A stretch of 64,000 nucleotides of DNA from VXYL01 sp965116345 (lineage in GTDB: Bacteria; Pseudomonadota; Gammaproteobacteria; Pseudomonadales; Azotimanducaceae): positions 1,860,001-1,924,000 of the forward strand of contig OZ220680.1 in assembly GCA_965116345.1 (NCBI GenBank). The letters run 5' to 3'. Position 1 is the stretch's first letter. Every line of letters begins with the position of its first letter. Below are positions 8,741 through 17,115 of the stretch, piece after piece. A model generated the notes under the pieces. It did not search any database. It had not been told where the DNA came from and saw only the letters and a program-made list of their open reading frames with translations. The translations under genes and the position numbers were made by a program.

Positions 8741-9318
8741 AAGCCTACCTGCCGTGGGGGTGTCCTATCCCGGCGACCGACAAACAAGCCCTCCGTCGCC
8801 GCTACCGCCAGGCCCGGCGCGCGCTTTCCGCGCAAGACCAGCGGTGCCACGCCGAAGCCGTTGCCCAGCATGTCCTGTCTCACCTGGCCTCCGACACCAC
8901 GCGGGTCGCCATCTATCTCGCCCGCGACGGCGAGGTCGACCTCCACCTCGCGATCCAAGGTCTCTGGGCACGGGGCATCGGGGTCGCGGTACCCGTGTTG
9001 GGCGGGCGTACCATGCATTTCGCCGAGTACCGTTCCGACACGCCGATGGTCCGCAACCGCTTCGGCATCGCCGAGCCCGAACAACCCCTGACGGTCCTGC
9101 CGAGTGTCGTGCTCGCACCGCTGGTCGCCTTCGACGCGCACGGCGCACGGCTCGGGATGGGCGGCGGCTACTACGACCGGTACTTCGCCGCCGCGCCCTC
9201 CTGCGAGCGGGTCGGCATCGCCCACGAGTGCCAACGCGCTCGGGAGTTGCCAACGACATCCCGGGATGTCCGGCTCACCGCCGTGGTCACCGAAGAGGGC
9301 TTGCAGAGCTTCCGATAG
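8692..9318 (+). CDS. 5-formyltetrahydrofolate cyclo-ligase
   Basis: ATP-dependent conversion of 5-formyl-THF to 5,10-methenyl-THF (YgfA/5-FCL family). The core begins at DKQALRRRYRQARRALS. It includes NRFGIAEPEQ and the signature GMGGGYYDRYF near residue 160. The only ATG/GTG/TTG in frame upstream of the core is ATG 8692, which lies inside the 3' half of 6S RNA and adds about 20 untypical residues. A CTG at 8749, just past the 6S terminal stem, would give a family-like N-terminus. In E. coli the homologue is co-transcribed with 6S RNA. The product is secure and the start is not. Confidence 0.88.
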   Translation: MNHNGSGSPSSRITGRQAYLPWGCPIPATDKQALRRRYRQARRALSAQDQRCHAEAVAQHVLSHLASDTTRVAIYLARDGEVDLHLAIQGLWARGIGVAVPVLGGRTMHFAEYRSDTPMVRNRFGIAEPEQPLTVLPSVVLAPLVAFDAHGARLGMGGGYYDRYFAAAPSCERVGIAHECQRARELPTTSRDVRLTAVVTEEGLQSFR

Positions 9319-9333
9319 GCGCATACTTCGGTC

Positions 9334-9888
9334 ATGGCGGTGCGCAAGATCATTCGCATGGGGCACCCCGCACTGCGGCAACCGGCAAGCGAGGTCGCGC
9401 GGGAGGACATCGGCAGTGCGGCAATGCACCGCCTGGTCGCCGACATGATCGACACCCTGCACGACTACGGCGGCATCGGCCTCGCCGCCCCGCAGATCAA
9501 CGAAGGTCTGCGACTGGCGATCATCGAGGTTCCGGGCGGGCCGACGCGCTACGGCGAGTTGCAACACCAGCCGTTGACCGTGTGCATCAATCCCAAGATC
9601 GAGATCCAGGATCCCGAGACCGCGGGCCACTGGGAGGGCTGCCTGTCGGTCCCGGGTCTGCGGGGCTTCGTCGAGCGGCCGCGGGGCATACGCGTGGCCT
9701 ACACCAACCTCCGCGGAGAACGTGAGAGCGTCACCGCCGAGGGCTTCCTCGCGACGGTCTTCCAGCACGAGTTCGACCACCTCGACGGCAAGCTCTACGT
9801 CGATCACATCGCCGATCCGCACAAGCTCGTCTTCGAAGACGAATACGTGCGCTACATTCTTCCATTGGAGGAGCCGGCATCGAAGTGA
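9334..9888 (+). CDS. def: peptide deformylase
   Basis: Removes the N-terminal formyl group from nascent proteins at the ribosome. The 184-residue protein has all three metal-site motifs of the family: GIGLAAPQI near residue 48, EGCLSVPG near 97 with the metal-binding cysteine, and QHEFDHLDG near 147 with two metal-binding histidines and the catalytic glutamate. A slightly longer segment follows motif 1 (EVPGGPTRYGE), so it is a variant def of the kind not coupled to fmt. It starts 15 bases after 5-FCL and shares GTGA with rpiA. Confidence 0.96.
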   Translation: MAVRKIIRMGHPALRQPASEVAREDIGSAAMHRLVADMIDTLHDYGGIGLAAPQINEGLRLAIIEVPGGPTRYGELQHQPLTVCINPKIEIQDPETAGHWEGCLSVPGLRGFVERPRGIRVAYTNLRGERESVTAEGFLATVFQHEFDHLDGKLYVDHIADPHKLVFEDEYVRYILPLEEPASK

Positions 9889-10565
9889 GCGCTAACCTCA
9901 CGCAGGATGAACTGAAACGCCGGGTTGCCGAGGCGGCCTTGGAGCGCGTTTCACCGCTGTTGAGTCCAGGCTGCGTGATCGGTGTCGGTACCGGTAGCAC
10001 GACGAACCACTTCATCGACCTGCTCGCAGGTGTCAAGGCGCGAGTCGGTGCAGCCGTGTCGAGCAGCGACGCGAGTTCCCAAAGGCTTGCGGGACACGGC
10101 ATCGAGGTGATCGATCTGAACGAGGCGGACGCCATGGTCGCCTACGTCGACGGCGCGGACGAGGTCGCCGTCGACAACGCCCTGATCAAGGGCGGCGGCG
10201 GTGCCCACACCCGGGAGAAGATCGTCGCCGCCGCTGCCGGGCACTTCATCTGCATCGTCGACGAGAGCAAGCTGGTGGACACGCTGGGCGCCTTCCCGCT
10301 GCCGGTCGAAGTGATCGCCATGGCCCGCACCTCGGTCGCCCGCCGTCTGCGCGAACTCGGGGGCGATCCACGCCAACGCCCGGGGTTCAGCACCGACAAC
10401 GGCAACGACATCCTCGACGTGCATGGCCTGGTGTTGGACGACCCGGCGACCTGGGAGGCGCTCATCAACAACATCCCCGGCGTCGTGGACAACGGCATCT
10501 TCGCGGCGAACCGACCGCAGACGGTCCTCGTCGGAACCGCATCCGGCGTGACGCTACGCGAGTAG
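9885..10565 (+). CDS. rpiA: ribose-5-phosphate isomerase A
   Basis: Interconverts ribose-5-phosphate and ribulose-5-phosphate in the pentose phosphate pathway. The length (226 residues) is normal. Signature segments are IGVGTGSTTNHFI near residue 32, the active-site YVDGADEV near 87, and LIKGGGGAHTREKIVA near 99. The start is GTG 9885, overlapping the def stop (GTGA). The gene ends 12 bases inside the 3' end of the convergent FAD-linked oxidase gene. Confidence 0.97.
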   Translation: MSANLTQDELKRRVAEAALERVSPLLSPGCVIGVGTGSTTNHFIDLLAGVKARVGAAVSSSDASSQRLAGHGIEVIDLNEADAMVAYVDGADEVAVDNALIKGGGGAHTREKIVAAAAGHFICIVDESKLVDTLGAFPLPVEVIAMARTSVARRLRELGGDPRQRPGFSTDNGNDILDVHGLVLDDPATWEALINNIPGVVDNGIFAANRPQTVLVGTASGVTLRE

Positions 10566-11921
10566 CTTGCCCGGGTTCATGACGCCGTTGGGATCGAGCG
10601 CGTGTTTGACGGCACGCATGATGTCGATCTCGGCTTCGGTGCGCGAATAGCCCAGGAAATCGCGTTTCAACAACCCCACGCCGTGTTCGGCGGAAATGCT
10701 GCCGCCACGAGCCTGGATCAACTCGAAGAGCCCCGGACTGATGGCGTGGCAGCGTTCGTGGAATGCATCGATCGTGAGTTCCGGCGGCTTCAGGATGTTC
10801 AGGTGCAGGTTGCCGTCCCCGATGTGCCCGAACCAGCAGATCTCGAAGTCCGGATAGTGCTGGGCGACGAAACGGTCCACATCCTCAAGGAATCCGGGCA
10901 CTTCCGAGACACGCACGGCCAGGTCGTTCTTGTACGGCGTCTCCACTGCGATGCTCTCCGTGATGCCCTCGCGCAGGGCCCAGAGTGACCGCGCCTGGGC
11001 ATCGGACTGGCTCATGACGCCGTCGCGCACCCACCCCTCGCCGACGGTGTCCTCGAAAGCCGCCAGCGCTTCCTGCTCGTGGGCGACCGGGAACTCCAAC
11101 AGGGCATAGAAAGCGGTCGACGACGCCAGCGGCCGCGCCAGGCTGCGGTGGGCAACCACCTTGGCGAGAGCGAGCTCCGAGAAGAACTCGAACGCCGACA
11201 GCGTCACGCTCCGCTGGAAGCGCGTCAGTACCTCGAGGATGTCGGCGAAGCGATCAAGGCCGATGACCATCAAGCGTGACGGCGGCGGCGGGTCGGCCAG
11301 GAGCACTTCGGCTTCGACGATGAAGCCGAGGGTGCCTTCGGAACCGATGAACAGGTGCCTCAGATCGTAGCCGGTGGCGTTTTTGACCAAACCCCGATTC
11401 AGGGCAAGCACCTCCCCCGTGCCGGTGACGACGGTGAGTCCCGCGATCCAATTCCGGGTCATGCCGTAGCGGATGACCCTGATGCCGCCGGCGTTGGTCG
11501 CGATGTTGCCGCCGATCTGGCTCGATCCGGAGGACGAGAAGTCCACGGGATAGGCGAGCCGACGCGCCTCGGCGAACTGGTGCAGTGCCGCCGTCACCAC
11601 GCCCGCCTGGCAACGCACGGTGCGGTCGGCGGGTTCGAAACCCAGTATCCGGTTCATCCGGTCGAACGAGACCACCACCTCGCCGCGGCTCGCCACGGCG
11701 CCACCAGAAAGCCCGGTTCGCCCGCCGGAAGGCACCAGCGCGCCCCCTTCGGCGTTCGCCAGCCGCGTGATCGCGACGACTTCGTCCACCGTTTCCGGGA
11801 ACACCACGGCCGAGGGTCGGACCGCGTAGCTACGCGTCCAGTCCCGACCCCAGACCTCCAGGTCCGCCGCCGCCGTCGTCACCCGCGACGACGGCAGCAG
11901 CCGGCGCAGTCCTTCGATCAC
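10554..11921 (-). CDS. FAD-linked oxidase of the GlcD/D-lactate dehydrogenase family
   Basis: A 455-residue flavoprotein with an N-terminal FAD-binding PCMH domain (VPSGGRTGLSGGAV near residue 70; SQIGGNIATNAGG near 137) and a C-terminal FAD-oxidase domain (CWFGHIGDGNLHLN and SAEHGVG, the substrate and metal region). Likely substrates are D-2-hydroxy acids such as D-lactate, glycolate or D-2-hydroxyglutarate; sequence alone does not decide. The start is GTG 11921, overlapping the pgk stop (GTGA). The longer open frame upstream is the shadow of pgk. Coupling of a hydroxy-acid dehydrogenase to phosphoglycerate kinase is not a standard operon. Confidence 0.85.
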   Translation of the reverse strand: MIEGLRRLLPSSRVTTAAADLEVWGRDWTRSYAVRPSAVVFPETVDEVVAITRLANAEGGALVPSGGRTGLSGGAVASRGEVVVSFDRMNRILGFEPADRTVRCQAGVVTAALHQFAEARRLAYPVDFSSSGSSQIGGNIATNAGGIRVIRYGMTRNWIAGLTVVTGTGEVLALNRGLVKNATGYDLRHLFIGSEGTLGFIVEAEVLLADPPPPSRLMVIGLDRFADILEVLTRFQRSVTLSAFEFFSELALAKVVAHRSLARPLASSTAFYALLEFPVAHEQEALAAFEDTVGEGWVRDGVMSQSDAQARSLWALREGITESIAVETPYKNDLAVRVSEVPGFLEDVDRFVAQHYPDFEICWFGHIGDGNLHLNILKPPELTIDAFHERCHAISPGLFELIQARGGSISAEHGVGLLKRDFLGYSRTEAEIDIMRAVKHALDPNGVMNPGKLLA

Positions 11922-13102
11922 CTGGAACTCGACGGCGCGCTCGCGGTGAGCGCCGCCACGCCGGGCAGCGTCTCGCCCGCCACGACCTCGAGGAATGCAC
12001 CGCCACCGGTCGACAGGTACGAAATGTCTCCGCCGACGCCGTACTTCTCGATCGCCGCCAAGGTGTCGCCGCCGCCGGCCACCGAGAACGCCGACGACGC
12101 GGCGACCGCTTCGGCAAGCAACCGCGTTCCTTCGCCGAACTGGTCGAACTCGAAAACGCCTAGGGGGCCGTTCCAGATGATCGTGCGGGCATCGCGCACC
12201 ACGCCCTGAAGCCTTCTCGCGGTTTCCGGACCGATGTCCAGGATCAACTCGTCGGCTGGTACTTCGCCCCGCAGCCGCAGCCGCGCCGGTTGTGCGGCAT
12301 GCAACGACGTCGCCGTCATGAGATCGACGGGCATCGGCACCTCGACCTTGGCCATGATCCGCCGCGCCACGTCGACCTGTTCCGGCTCCGCCAGGGAAGC
12401 GCCGATGTCGTCGCCGGCGGCGAGCAGGAAGGTGTTGGCGATCCCACCACCGACGATCACGGCGTCGGCAATGTTCGCAAACGACTCCAGCACGTCGAGC
12501 TTGGTCGACACCTTGGCGCCGCCGACGATGGCCAGCAAGGGCCGCGCCGGGTCGTCGAGGACTCGGCCCAGGGCGTTGAGTTCGGCTTCCAGCAGCGGTC
12601 CCGCACACGCCACCGGGGCGGCCAGGGCGACGCCGGCGGTCGATGCATGGGCACGGTGCGCACTGCCGAAGGCATCCATGACGAAGATGTCGCAAAGCGC
12701 CGCCAAGCGGCGTGCCAGGGCCGGGTCGTTGGTCGTCTCACCCGCCTCGAATCGAATGTTCTCCAGCAACACGACCTCGCCCGGAGCGACTTCGACGCCG
12801 TCGTGCCAGTCCGTCTCGAAACCGACCGCATGACCCAGCGCCTCGCCGAGGGCGTGAGCCACCGGCTCGAGGGACAGCGAGGGATCGCGTCGACCTGCCA
12901 CTGGACGACCCAGGTGGGATGTCACCAGCACCGCTGCGTCCGCATCGAGGCATCGTCGCAACGTGGGCAGCGCGGCGTGTATCCGTGCCATGCCGGTCAC
13001 CCGGCCAGCCTCGATGGGCACGTTGAGATCTTCGCGCACCAGCACCCGCTTGCCGCGCAGTGCGACGTCCGACAACGCCGAGAACGAAGAGATGCTCGCC
13101 AT
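11918..13102 (-). CDS. pgk: phosphoglycerate kinase
   Basis: The glycolytic/gluconeogenic kinase that interconverts 1,3-bisphosphoglycerate plus ADP and 3-phosphoglycerate plus ATP. The predicted 394 residues match the family. Seen in order: LVREDLNVP near 22, TSHLGRP near 60, LLENIRFEAGE near 112, GGAKVSTKL near 196, WNGPLGVFEF near 320 and GGGDTLAAI near 356, including both substrate- and nucleotide-binding regions. ATG 13102 is preferred over the upstream ATG because MASISSF is followed directly by the conserved core. metK is divergent, leaving 127 bases for both promoters. Confidence 0.97.
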   Translation of the reverse strand: MASISSFSALSDVALRGKRVLVREDLNVPIEAGRVTGMARIHAALPTLRRCLDADAAVLVTSHLGRPVAGRRDPSLSLEPVAHALGEALGHAVGFETDWHDGVEVAPGEVVLLENIRFEAGETTNDPALARRLAALCDIFVMDAFGSAHRAHASTAGVALAAPVACAGPLLEAELNALGRVLDDPARPLLAIVGGAKVSTKLDVLESFANIADAVIVGGGIANTFLLAAGDDIGASLAEPEQVDVARRIMAKVEVPMPVDLMTATSLHAAQPARLRLRGEVPADELILDIGPETARRLQGVVRDARTIIWNGPLGVFEFDQFGEGTRLLAEAVAASSAFSVAGGGDTLAAIEKYGVGGDISYLSTGGGAFLEVVAGETLPGVAALTASAPSSSR

Positions 13103-13229
13103 GGCCGCCAGCCTATCAGACTGCCGGTCGCGCACCGCCCGGTGCGCACACGTCCGCGCCTACCGGCGCGCGTCGGCTGAGAAACCGCCGGGGTACAATG
13201 CGCGCCTTTGCGAGCGGGAAACAGGTTTC

Positions 13230-14384
13230 ATGGCTGACTACTCGGCGTTCACTTCCGAGTCGGTATCGGAAGGTCATCCGGACAAGATGGCCGACCAGAT
13301 CTCCGATGCCGTCCTCGACGCCATGCTCGCCGGGGACGCGGAATCCCGCGTCGCGTGCGAGGTGCTGCTCAAGGACAATCTGGTGGTGGTGGCCGGCGAG
13401 TTCCGCTCGAACACGGTCGTAGACATCGACCATCTGGCCCGCACCGTCATCGACGAAATCGGCTACGGCGACCCCGCCAGCGGCTACGACCTCGCCTCCG
13501 TCAAGGTCGTCGACGCCTTGGGACAGCAATCGGCGGAGATCGCCCACGGCGTGGACGAGCGGGCCGATCACGAGCAGGGGGCCGGCGACCAGGGACTCAT
13601 GTTCGGCTACGCAACCGACGAGACCAACGTGCTGATGCCGGCACCCATCACCTACGCCCACCGGCTAATGCAGCGCCACGCCGTGGTGCGCCGGACGGGC
13701 CTGGATTTCCTCCGCCCCGACGGCAAGAGCCAACTGTCGTTCCGCTACAACGGCGACGGCGAGCCGGTCGCCGTGGACGCGATCGTCGTCTCCACCCAGC
13801 ACACCCCGTCGGTGGACAACGCCACACTGCACGAGGCGGTCATGGAGGAGATCATCAAACCCGAGATTCCCGGCAACTGGATGGCGCCGGAGACCCGGGT
13901 GCTGATCAACCCCGCGGGCCGATTCGAGGTCGGCGGGCCGGTTGCCGACTGCGGGCTCACGGGGCGCAAGATCATCGTCGACACCTATGGCGGCATGGCG
14001 CGCCATGGCGGCGGCGCTTTTTCCGGCAAGGATCCGTCCAAGGTGGACCGTTCGGCCGCCTACGCCGGACGCTATGTCGCCAAGAACATCGTCGCCGCCG
14101 GTCTCGCCAGGCGCTGCGAAATCCAGGTCAGCTATGCGATCGGAACCGCCGAGCCCACCTCCGTCAGCGTCGACACCTTCGGCACGGGCACCGTGTCCGA
14201 CGCGAGAATCGTGCAACTCATCCGTGAGTGCTTCGACTTGAAGCCCCGCGGGCTCATCGACATGCTCGACCTCAAACGGCCCATCTATCGCCGGACTGCC
14301 GCCTACGGGCACTTCGGCCGCGAGGAAGAGACCTTCACCTGGGAACGAACGGACAAGGCCGAGGAACTCCGCGCCCTGGCGTGA
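13230..14384 (+). CDS. metK: S-adenosylmethionine synthetase
   Basis: Makes S-adenosylmethionine from methionine and ATP. It has 384 residues, the normal length. The family signatures are EGHPDKMADQISDAVLD near residue 13, GAGDQGLMFGYA near 115 and GGGAFSGKDPSKVDRSAAY near 258. The start ATG 13230 follows a weak CAGG; a frame extends upstream without conservation. A TACAAT at 13194-13199 could be its -10. It is followed after one base by metF, so SAM synthesis and methyl-group supply are in one operon. No SAM or SAH riboswitch was recognised in the 127-base leader. Confidence 0.97.
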   Translation: MADYSAFTSESVSEGHPDKMADQISDAVLDAMLAGDAESRVACEVLLKDNLVVVAGEFRSNTVVDIDHLARTVIDEIGYGDPASGYDLASVKVVDALGQQSAEIAHGVDERADHEQGAGDQGLMFGYATDETNVLMPAPITYAHRLMQRHAVVRRTGLDFLRPDGKSQLSFRYNGDGEPVAVDAIVVSTQHTPSVDNATLHEAVMEEIIKPEIPGNWMAPETRVLINPAGRFEVGGPVADCGLTGRKIIVDTYGGMARHGGGAFSGKDPSKVDRSAAYAGRYVAKNIVAAGLARRCEIQVSYAIGTAEPTSVSVDTFGTGTVSDARIVQLIRECFDLKPRGLIDMLDLKRPIYRRTAAYGHFGREEETFTWERTDKAEELRALA

Positions 14385-14385
14385 G

Positions 14386-15255
14386 GTGCCGTGGCAACCG
14401 GTACTAGTTTCGAGTCAAGCCGGGCAACACGTGGCCGACGTCAGTTTCGAGTTCTTCCCGCCACGGACCCAACGCGGCCGGGATAATCTCGTGCGTACCG
14501 CGGAACGGCTCGCCGGCTTCCGCCCCACCTTCTACTCGGTGACCTACGGCGCCGGTGGCTCTACCCGAGACCGCACTTTCGCAGCGGTGGCTGGTCTGCG
14601 CCGCGCCGGCATCAATGCCGTACCGCATCTCTCCTGGGGTGGCGACGACGAGGACACCGTCATCGCACTGGTCAACGAATACCTCGATCTCGGCGTCGAC
14701 CGGATCGTGGCGCTGCGCGGCGACGTGCCGTCGGGGACCGGCCTCGCGCGAACGGTTCGCCACGCCGAGGACCTGGTGCGGCTGATCCGCAGACGCATCG
14801 AGACACCGCTCGCCATCGAGGTCGGCGCCTATCCCGAAGTGCATCCCGATGCGGCCACGGCGAACGCCGACCTCCACTTTCTCAAACGCAAGATCGATGC
14901 GGGCGCCGACGGCTGCATCACCCAGTACTTCTACAACGCCGAGGCCTTCTTCCACTTCCGCGACCGCTGTACGGCGTCCGGCATCGACGTACCCATCGTG
15001 CCCGGCGTGATGCCGATCACCAACTACGCGAACCTGGTGAAGTTCTCCGACAAGGCGGGTGTGGACATACCCCGTTGGATCCGCTTGCGGCTGGACGAAC
15101 TCGAGGGCGACGACAACGCGCTGCGGACCTTCGGTTGCGAGGTCGTGACAACGCTGTGCCGGACACTTGTCGCCGGCGGCGCGCCGGGCATTCACTTCTA
15201 CACCATGAACAACGCCGCGCCGACCGCCGAGATCGCCCGCAACCTCGGGCTGTAG
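14386..15255 (+). CDS. metF: methylenetetrahydrofolate reductase
   Basis: Reduces 5,10-methylene-THF to 5-methyl-THF, the methyl donor for methionine synthesis, using FAD. The 289-residue protein shows FEFFPPRT at the start of the TIM barrel, TYGAGGSTRDRT near 54, ALRGDVP near 108 and QYFYNAEAF near 184. The start could be GTG 14386 (two bases after the metK stop) or GTG 14431, which would begin VADVSFEFF; I used the first because it is nearer to the metK stop. Many proteobacteria carry ahcY with metK and metF, but it is absent here. The TAG stop abuts a palindromic repeat. Confidence 0.93.
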   Translation: MPWQPVLVSSQAGQHVADVSFEFFPPRTQRGRDNLVRTAERLAGFRPTFYSVTYGAGGSTRDRTFAAVAGLRRAGINAVPHLSWGGDDEDTVIALVNEYLDLGVDRIVALRGDVPSGTGLARTVRHAEDLVRLIRRRIETPLAIEVGAYPEVHPDAATANADLHFLKRKIDAGADGCITQYFYNAEAFFHFRDRCTASGIDVPIVPGVMPITNYANLVKFSDKAGVDIPRWIRLRLDELEGDDNALRTFGCEVVTTLCRTLVAGGAPGIHFYTMNNAAPTAEIARNLGL

Positions 15256-15337
15256 CGCGACCTGACGGTCGCGTTGGAAGTTTCGCCGGCGTTGACAAGC
15301 CCGATGCCGTAAGGCGGGCGCGATCGCGTCGCCCCTA
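15256..15337. repeat. intergenic palindromic repeat (GCGACC and CGCCCCTAC modules)
   Basis: The whole gap between metF and the convergent Hpt-like gene is repeat. It begins with a CGCGACC...GGTCGCG hairpin directly after the metF TAG, followed by GGAAGTTTCGC, which recurs at 50131. It ends in GTCGCCCCTACGG, which recurs at 26230 and 44365. The CTA of the last module is the TAG stop of the minus-strand gene. Confidence 0.6.
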
Positions 15338-15976
15338 CGGAGCCGACGCCGCGCTCTTCAAACGCTGAACCAGACCCGCCGTGGCGGCGAGACGTCGGGC
15401 AAGACGCTCAATCTCCTCCGGATCCGGATCGCCGTAGGCCAGGGTCGACAAAGTGTCGACTTGACACCGAAGTCGGTCTGCCAGCGCCGCGAGTGCCCCC
15501 TGGATCGCCGGGGCAGGGGCGGTCGGAGTGGGGCTCGCGTCGAACGAACCGGGGGTTACGCGCACGCCGTCGTGGCGAACCGTCAGCAACGGCGGATCGC
15601 CGGGATTGCCCTGTGAGGGCGCGTCCGTTTCGATCGGCACCTCCGCAAGCCCCGAGGCGAAGGCGTCGATCCGCTCCACGAGTAAGCCGAATCGCCCGAC
15701 GACCCCGGATTCGAGGTCGTCGTCGATCCCGGGTAGGCAGGATACCGCCTCGGCGACCAGGGACACGGCGTCCGGGGTCGGGTCCACCGTGCCGTCGTGC
15801 AGTCGGTCAAACAGATTCGCCACCGACCGGGCAAGTTCGTCGACGGCTTTGGAGCGGGAATGTCCGGCGATGGCGTGCAGTACCAGGAACCCGGCGCGGA
15901 TACCCGCGATGGCGTCGGGATCGGCAGGATCCGCCCGCCATTCCTCGAGGATCGGGGCAAGCGCCTCGTCCATCAA
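15335..15976 (-). CDS. Hpt-domain-like protein, possible ChpA/FimL relic
   Basis: A 213-residue protein with no confident annotation. Residues 28-75 (LVLHAIAGHS, then SVANLFDRLHDGTV) resemble the histidine phosphotransfer modules of ChpA/PilL-type proteins. In those, a FHTLKGSG helix carries the phosphorylated histidine and is followed by the ENLLNRVLDG-like helix. His34 occupies the phospho-site, but the usual lysine after it is alanine. The rest is acidic or Pro/Ala-rich (TPTAPAPA near 148) with a C-terminal helical segment. In pseudomonads the pilG-chpA chemosensory cluster lies beside gshB, exactly where this gene sits. It could be a relic or a FimL-like adaptor; function is not established. 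The stop TAG lies in a repeat. Confidence 0.5.
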   Translation of the reverse strand: MMDEALAPILEEWRADPADPDAIAGIRAGFLVLHAIAGHSRSKAVDELARSVANLFDRLHDGTVDPTPDAVSLVAEAVSCLPGIDDDLESGVVGRFGLLVERIDAFASGLAEVPIETDAPSQGNPGDPPLLTVRHDGVRVTPGSFDASPTPTAPAPAIQGALAALADRLRCQVDTLSTLAYGDPDPEEIERLARRLAATAGLVQRLKSAASAP

Positions 15977-16134
15977 GCTTCACCTAGTTCGTGTCCCGCA
16001 AAGACGCCATCAAGTCTACGTCACTCGTCAGCACGGAAGTTCGCGCGCCTGGGCGTCGCTCGTGCCGCCTGCGTCGCCTTGTCCGGGGTCACCATCCCCG
16101 CTACCGTTGACGGACCGAGCAGCGGTTCGAGGAC

Positions 16135-17115
16135 ATGACTCACATCGCCTTCGTGATGGATCCCATCGCGACGCTGAACGTCAACAAGGACTCCACTCTA
16201 GCCATGATCCGGGCGGCCGGGCGACGCGGCTGGCGGGTGTCCGTGCTCGGCGTCGGCGACCTCGCGCTGCAGCACGGTCAGGTCGTCGGCTGGACGCGCG
16301 ACCTCGCTCTCGAAGCGGACGCCCTCGACAATCTCGACAGCATTTCGACTAGCCGCTACTACCGGCTCGGGCCCGAGGCGCGCACCGTCCTTGCCGACGT
16401 CGACATGGTGATGATGCGCAAGGATCCGCCGTTCGACATGGAGTACGTCTACGCGACCTACCTTCTCGAACGGGCGCGCGATGAGGGCGCTGTCGTGGTC
16501 AACGACCCGTCGAGTCTTCGCGACTGCAACGAGAAGTTCTACGCGACCCGGTTCGCAGATGTGACGCCCCCACTCATCGTCGCGACCCGCCGGGACCTGC
16601 TCCTGGACTTCCACGCGGAACACGGCGACGTGGTGTTTAAGAAGCTCGACGGCATGGGTGGCAAGAGCATCTTCCGCGTGCGCCGCGACGACCCCAACCT
16701 GCACGTGATCATCGAGACGCTCACGGCGGACGGTGGCAGCCCGGTGATGGCGCAGAAGTTCATCCCCGAAATCGAGGCGGGCGACAAGCGCATCCTGCTG
16801 ATCGACGGCGAACCCATTCCCTACGCGCTCGCACGCATTCCCAAGGCCGGCGAAAGCCGGGGAAACCTGGCCGCAGGCGGCGAGGGTGTCGGCCAGCCCC
16901 TGAGTGAACGCGACGCCGCCATCGCGGCCCACGTCGGGCCCGAACTACGTCGTCGAGGACTGCGTTTCGTCGGCATCGACGTGATCGGCGACTACCTGAC
17001 CGAGATCAACGTCACCTGTCCGACCTGCATTCGCGAACTCGACCGGCAATTCGGCCTGGACATCGCCGCGGATCTGCTCGACAGGCTGGCGAGCGAATCC
17101 GGCGACGGGCCATGA
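16135..17115 (+). CDS. gshB: glutathione synthetase
   Basis: Joins gamma-glutamylcysteine and glycine with ATP hydrolysis; an ATP-grasp enzyme of 326 residues. Signature segments are MRKDPPFDMEYVYAT near 93, KKLDGMGGKSIFRV near 166, the ATP site GDKRILLIDGEP near 217, NLAAGGEGVGQPL near 240 and FVGIDVIGDYLTEINVT near 280. The stop overlaps the tonB start (ATGA), the same pairing as in Pseudomonas. The upstream 158 bases separate it from the divergent Hpt-like gene. Confidence 0.97.
   Translation: MTHIAFVMDPIATLNVNKDSTLAMIRAAGRRGWRVSVLGVGDLALQHGQVVGWTRDLALEADALDNLDSISTSRYYRLGPEARTVLADVDMVMMRKDPPFDMEYVYATYLLERARDEGAVVVNDPSSLRDCNEKFYATRFADVTPPLIVATRRDLLLDFHAEHGDVVFKKLDGMGGKSIFRVRRDDPNLHVIIETLTADGGSPVMAQKFIPEIEAGDKRILLIDGEPIPYALARIPKAGESRGNLAAGGEGVGQPLSERDAAIAAHVGPELRRRGLRFVGIDVIGDYLTEINVTCPTCIRELDRQFGLDIAADLLDRLASESGDGP

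Noticed and set aside
13103..13229. SAM or SAH riboswitch upstream of metK
   Set aside because: The 127-base leader shows no conserved riboswitch core; only a possible -10 (TACAAT) was seen.
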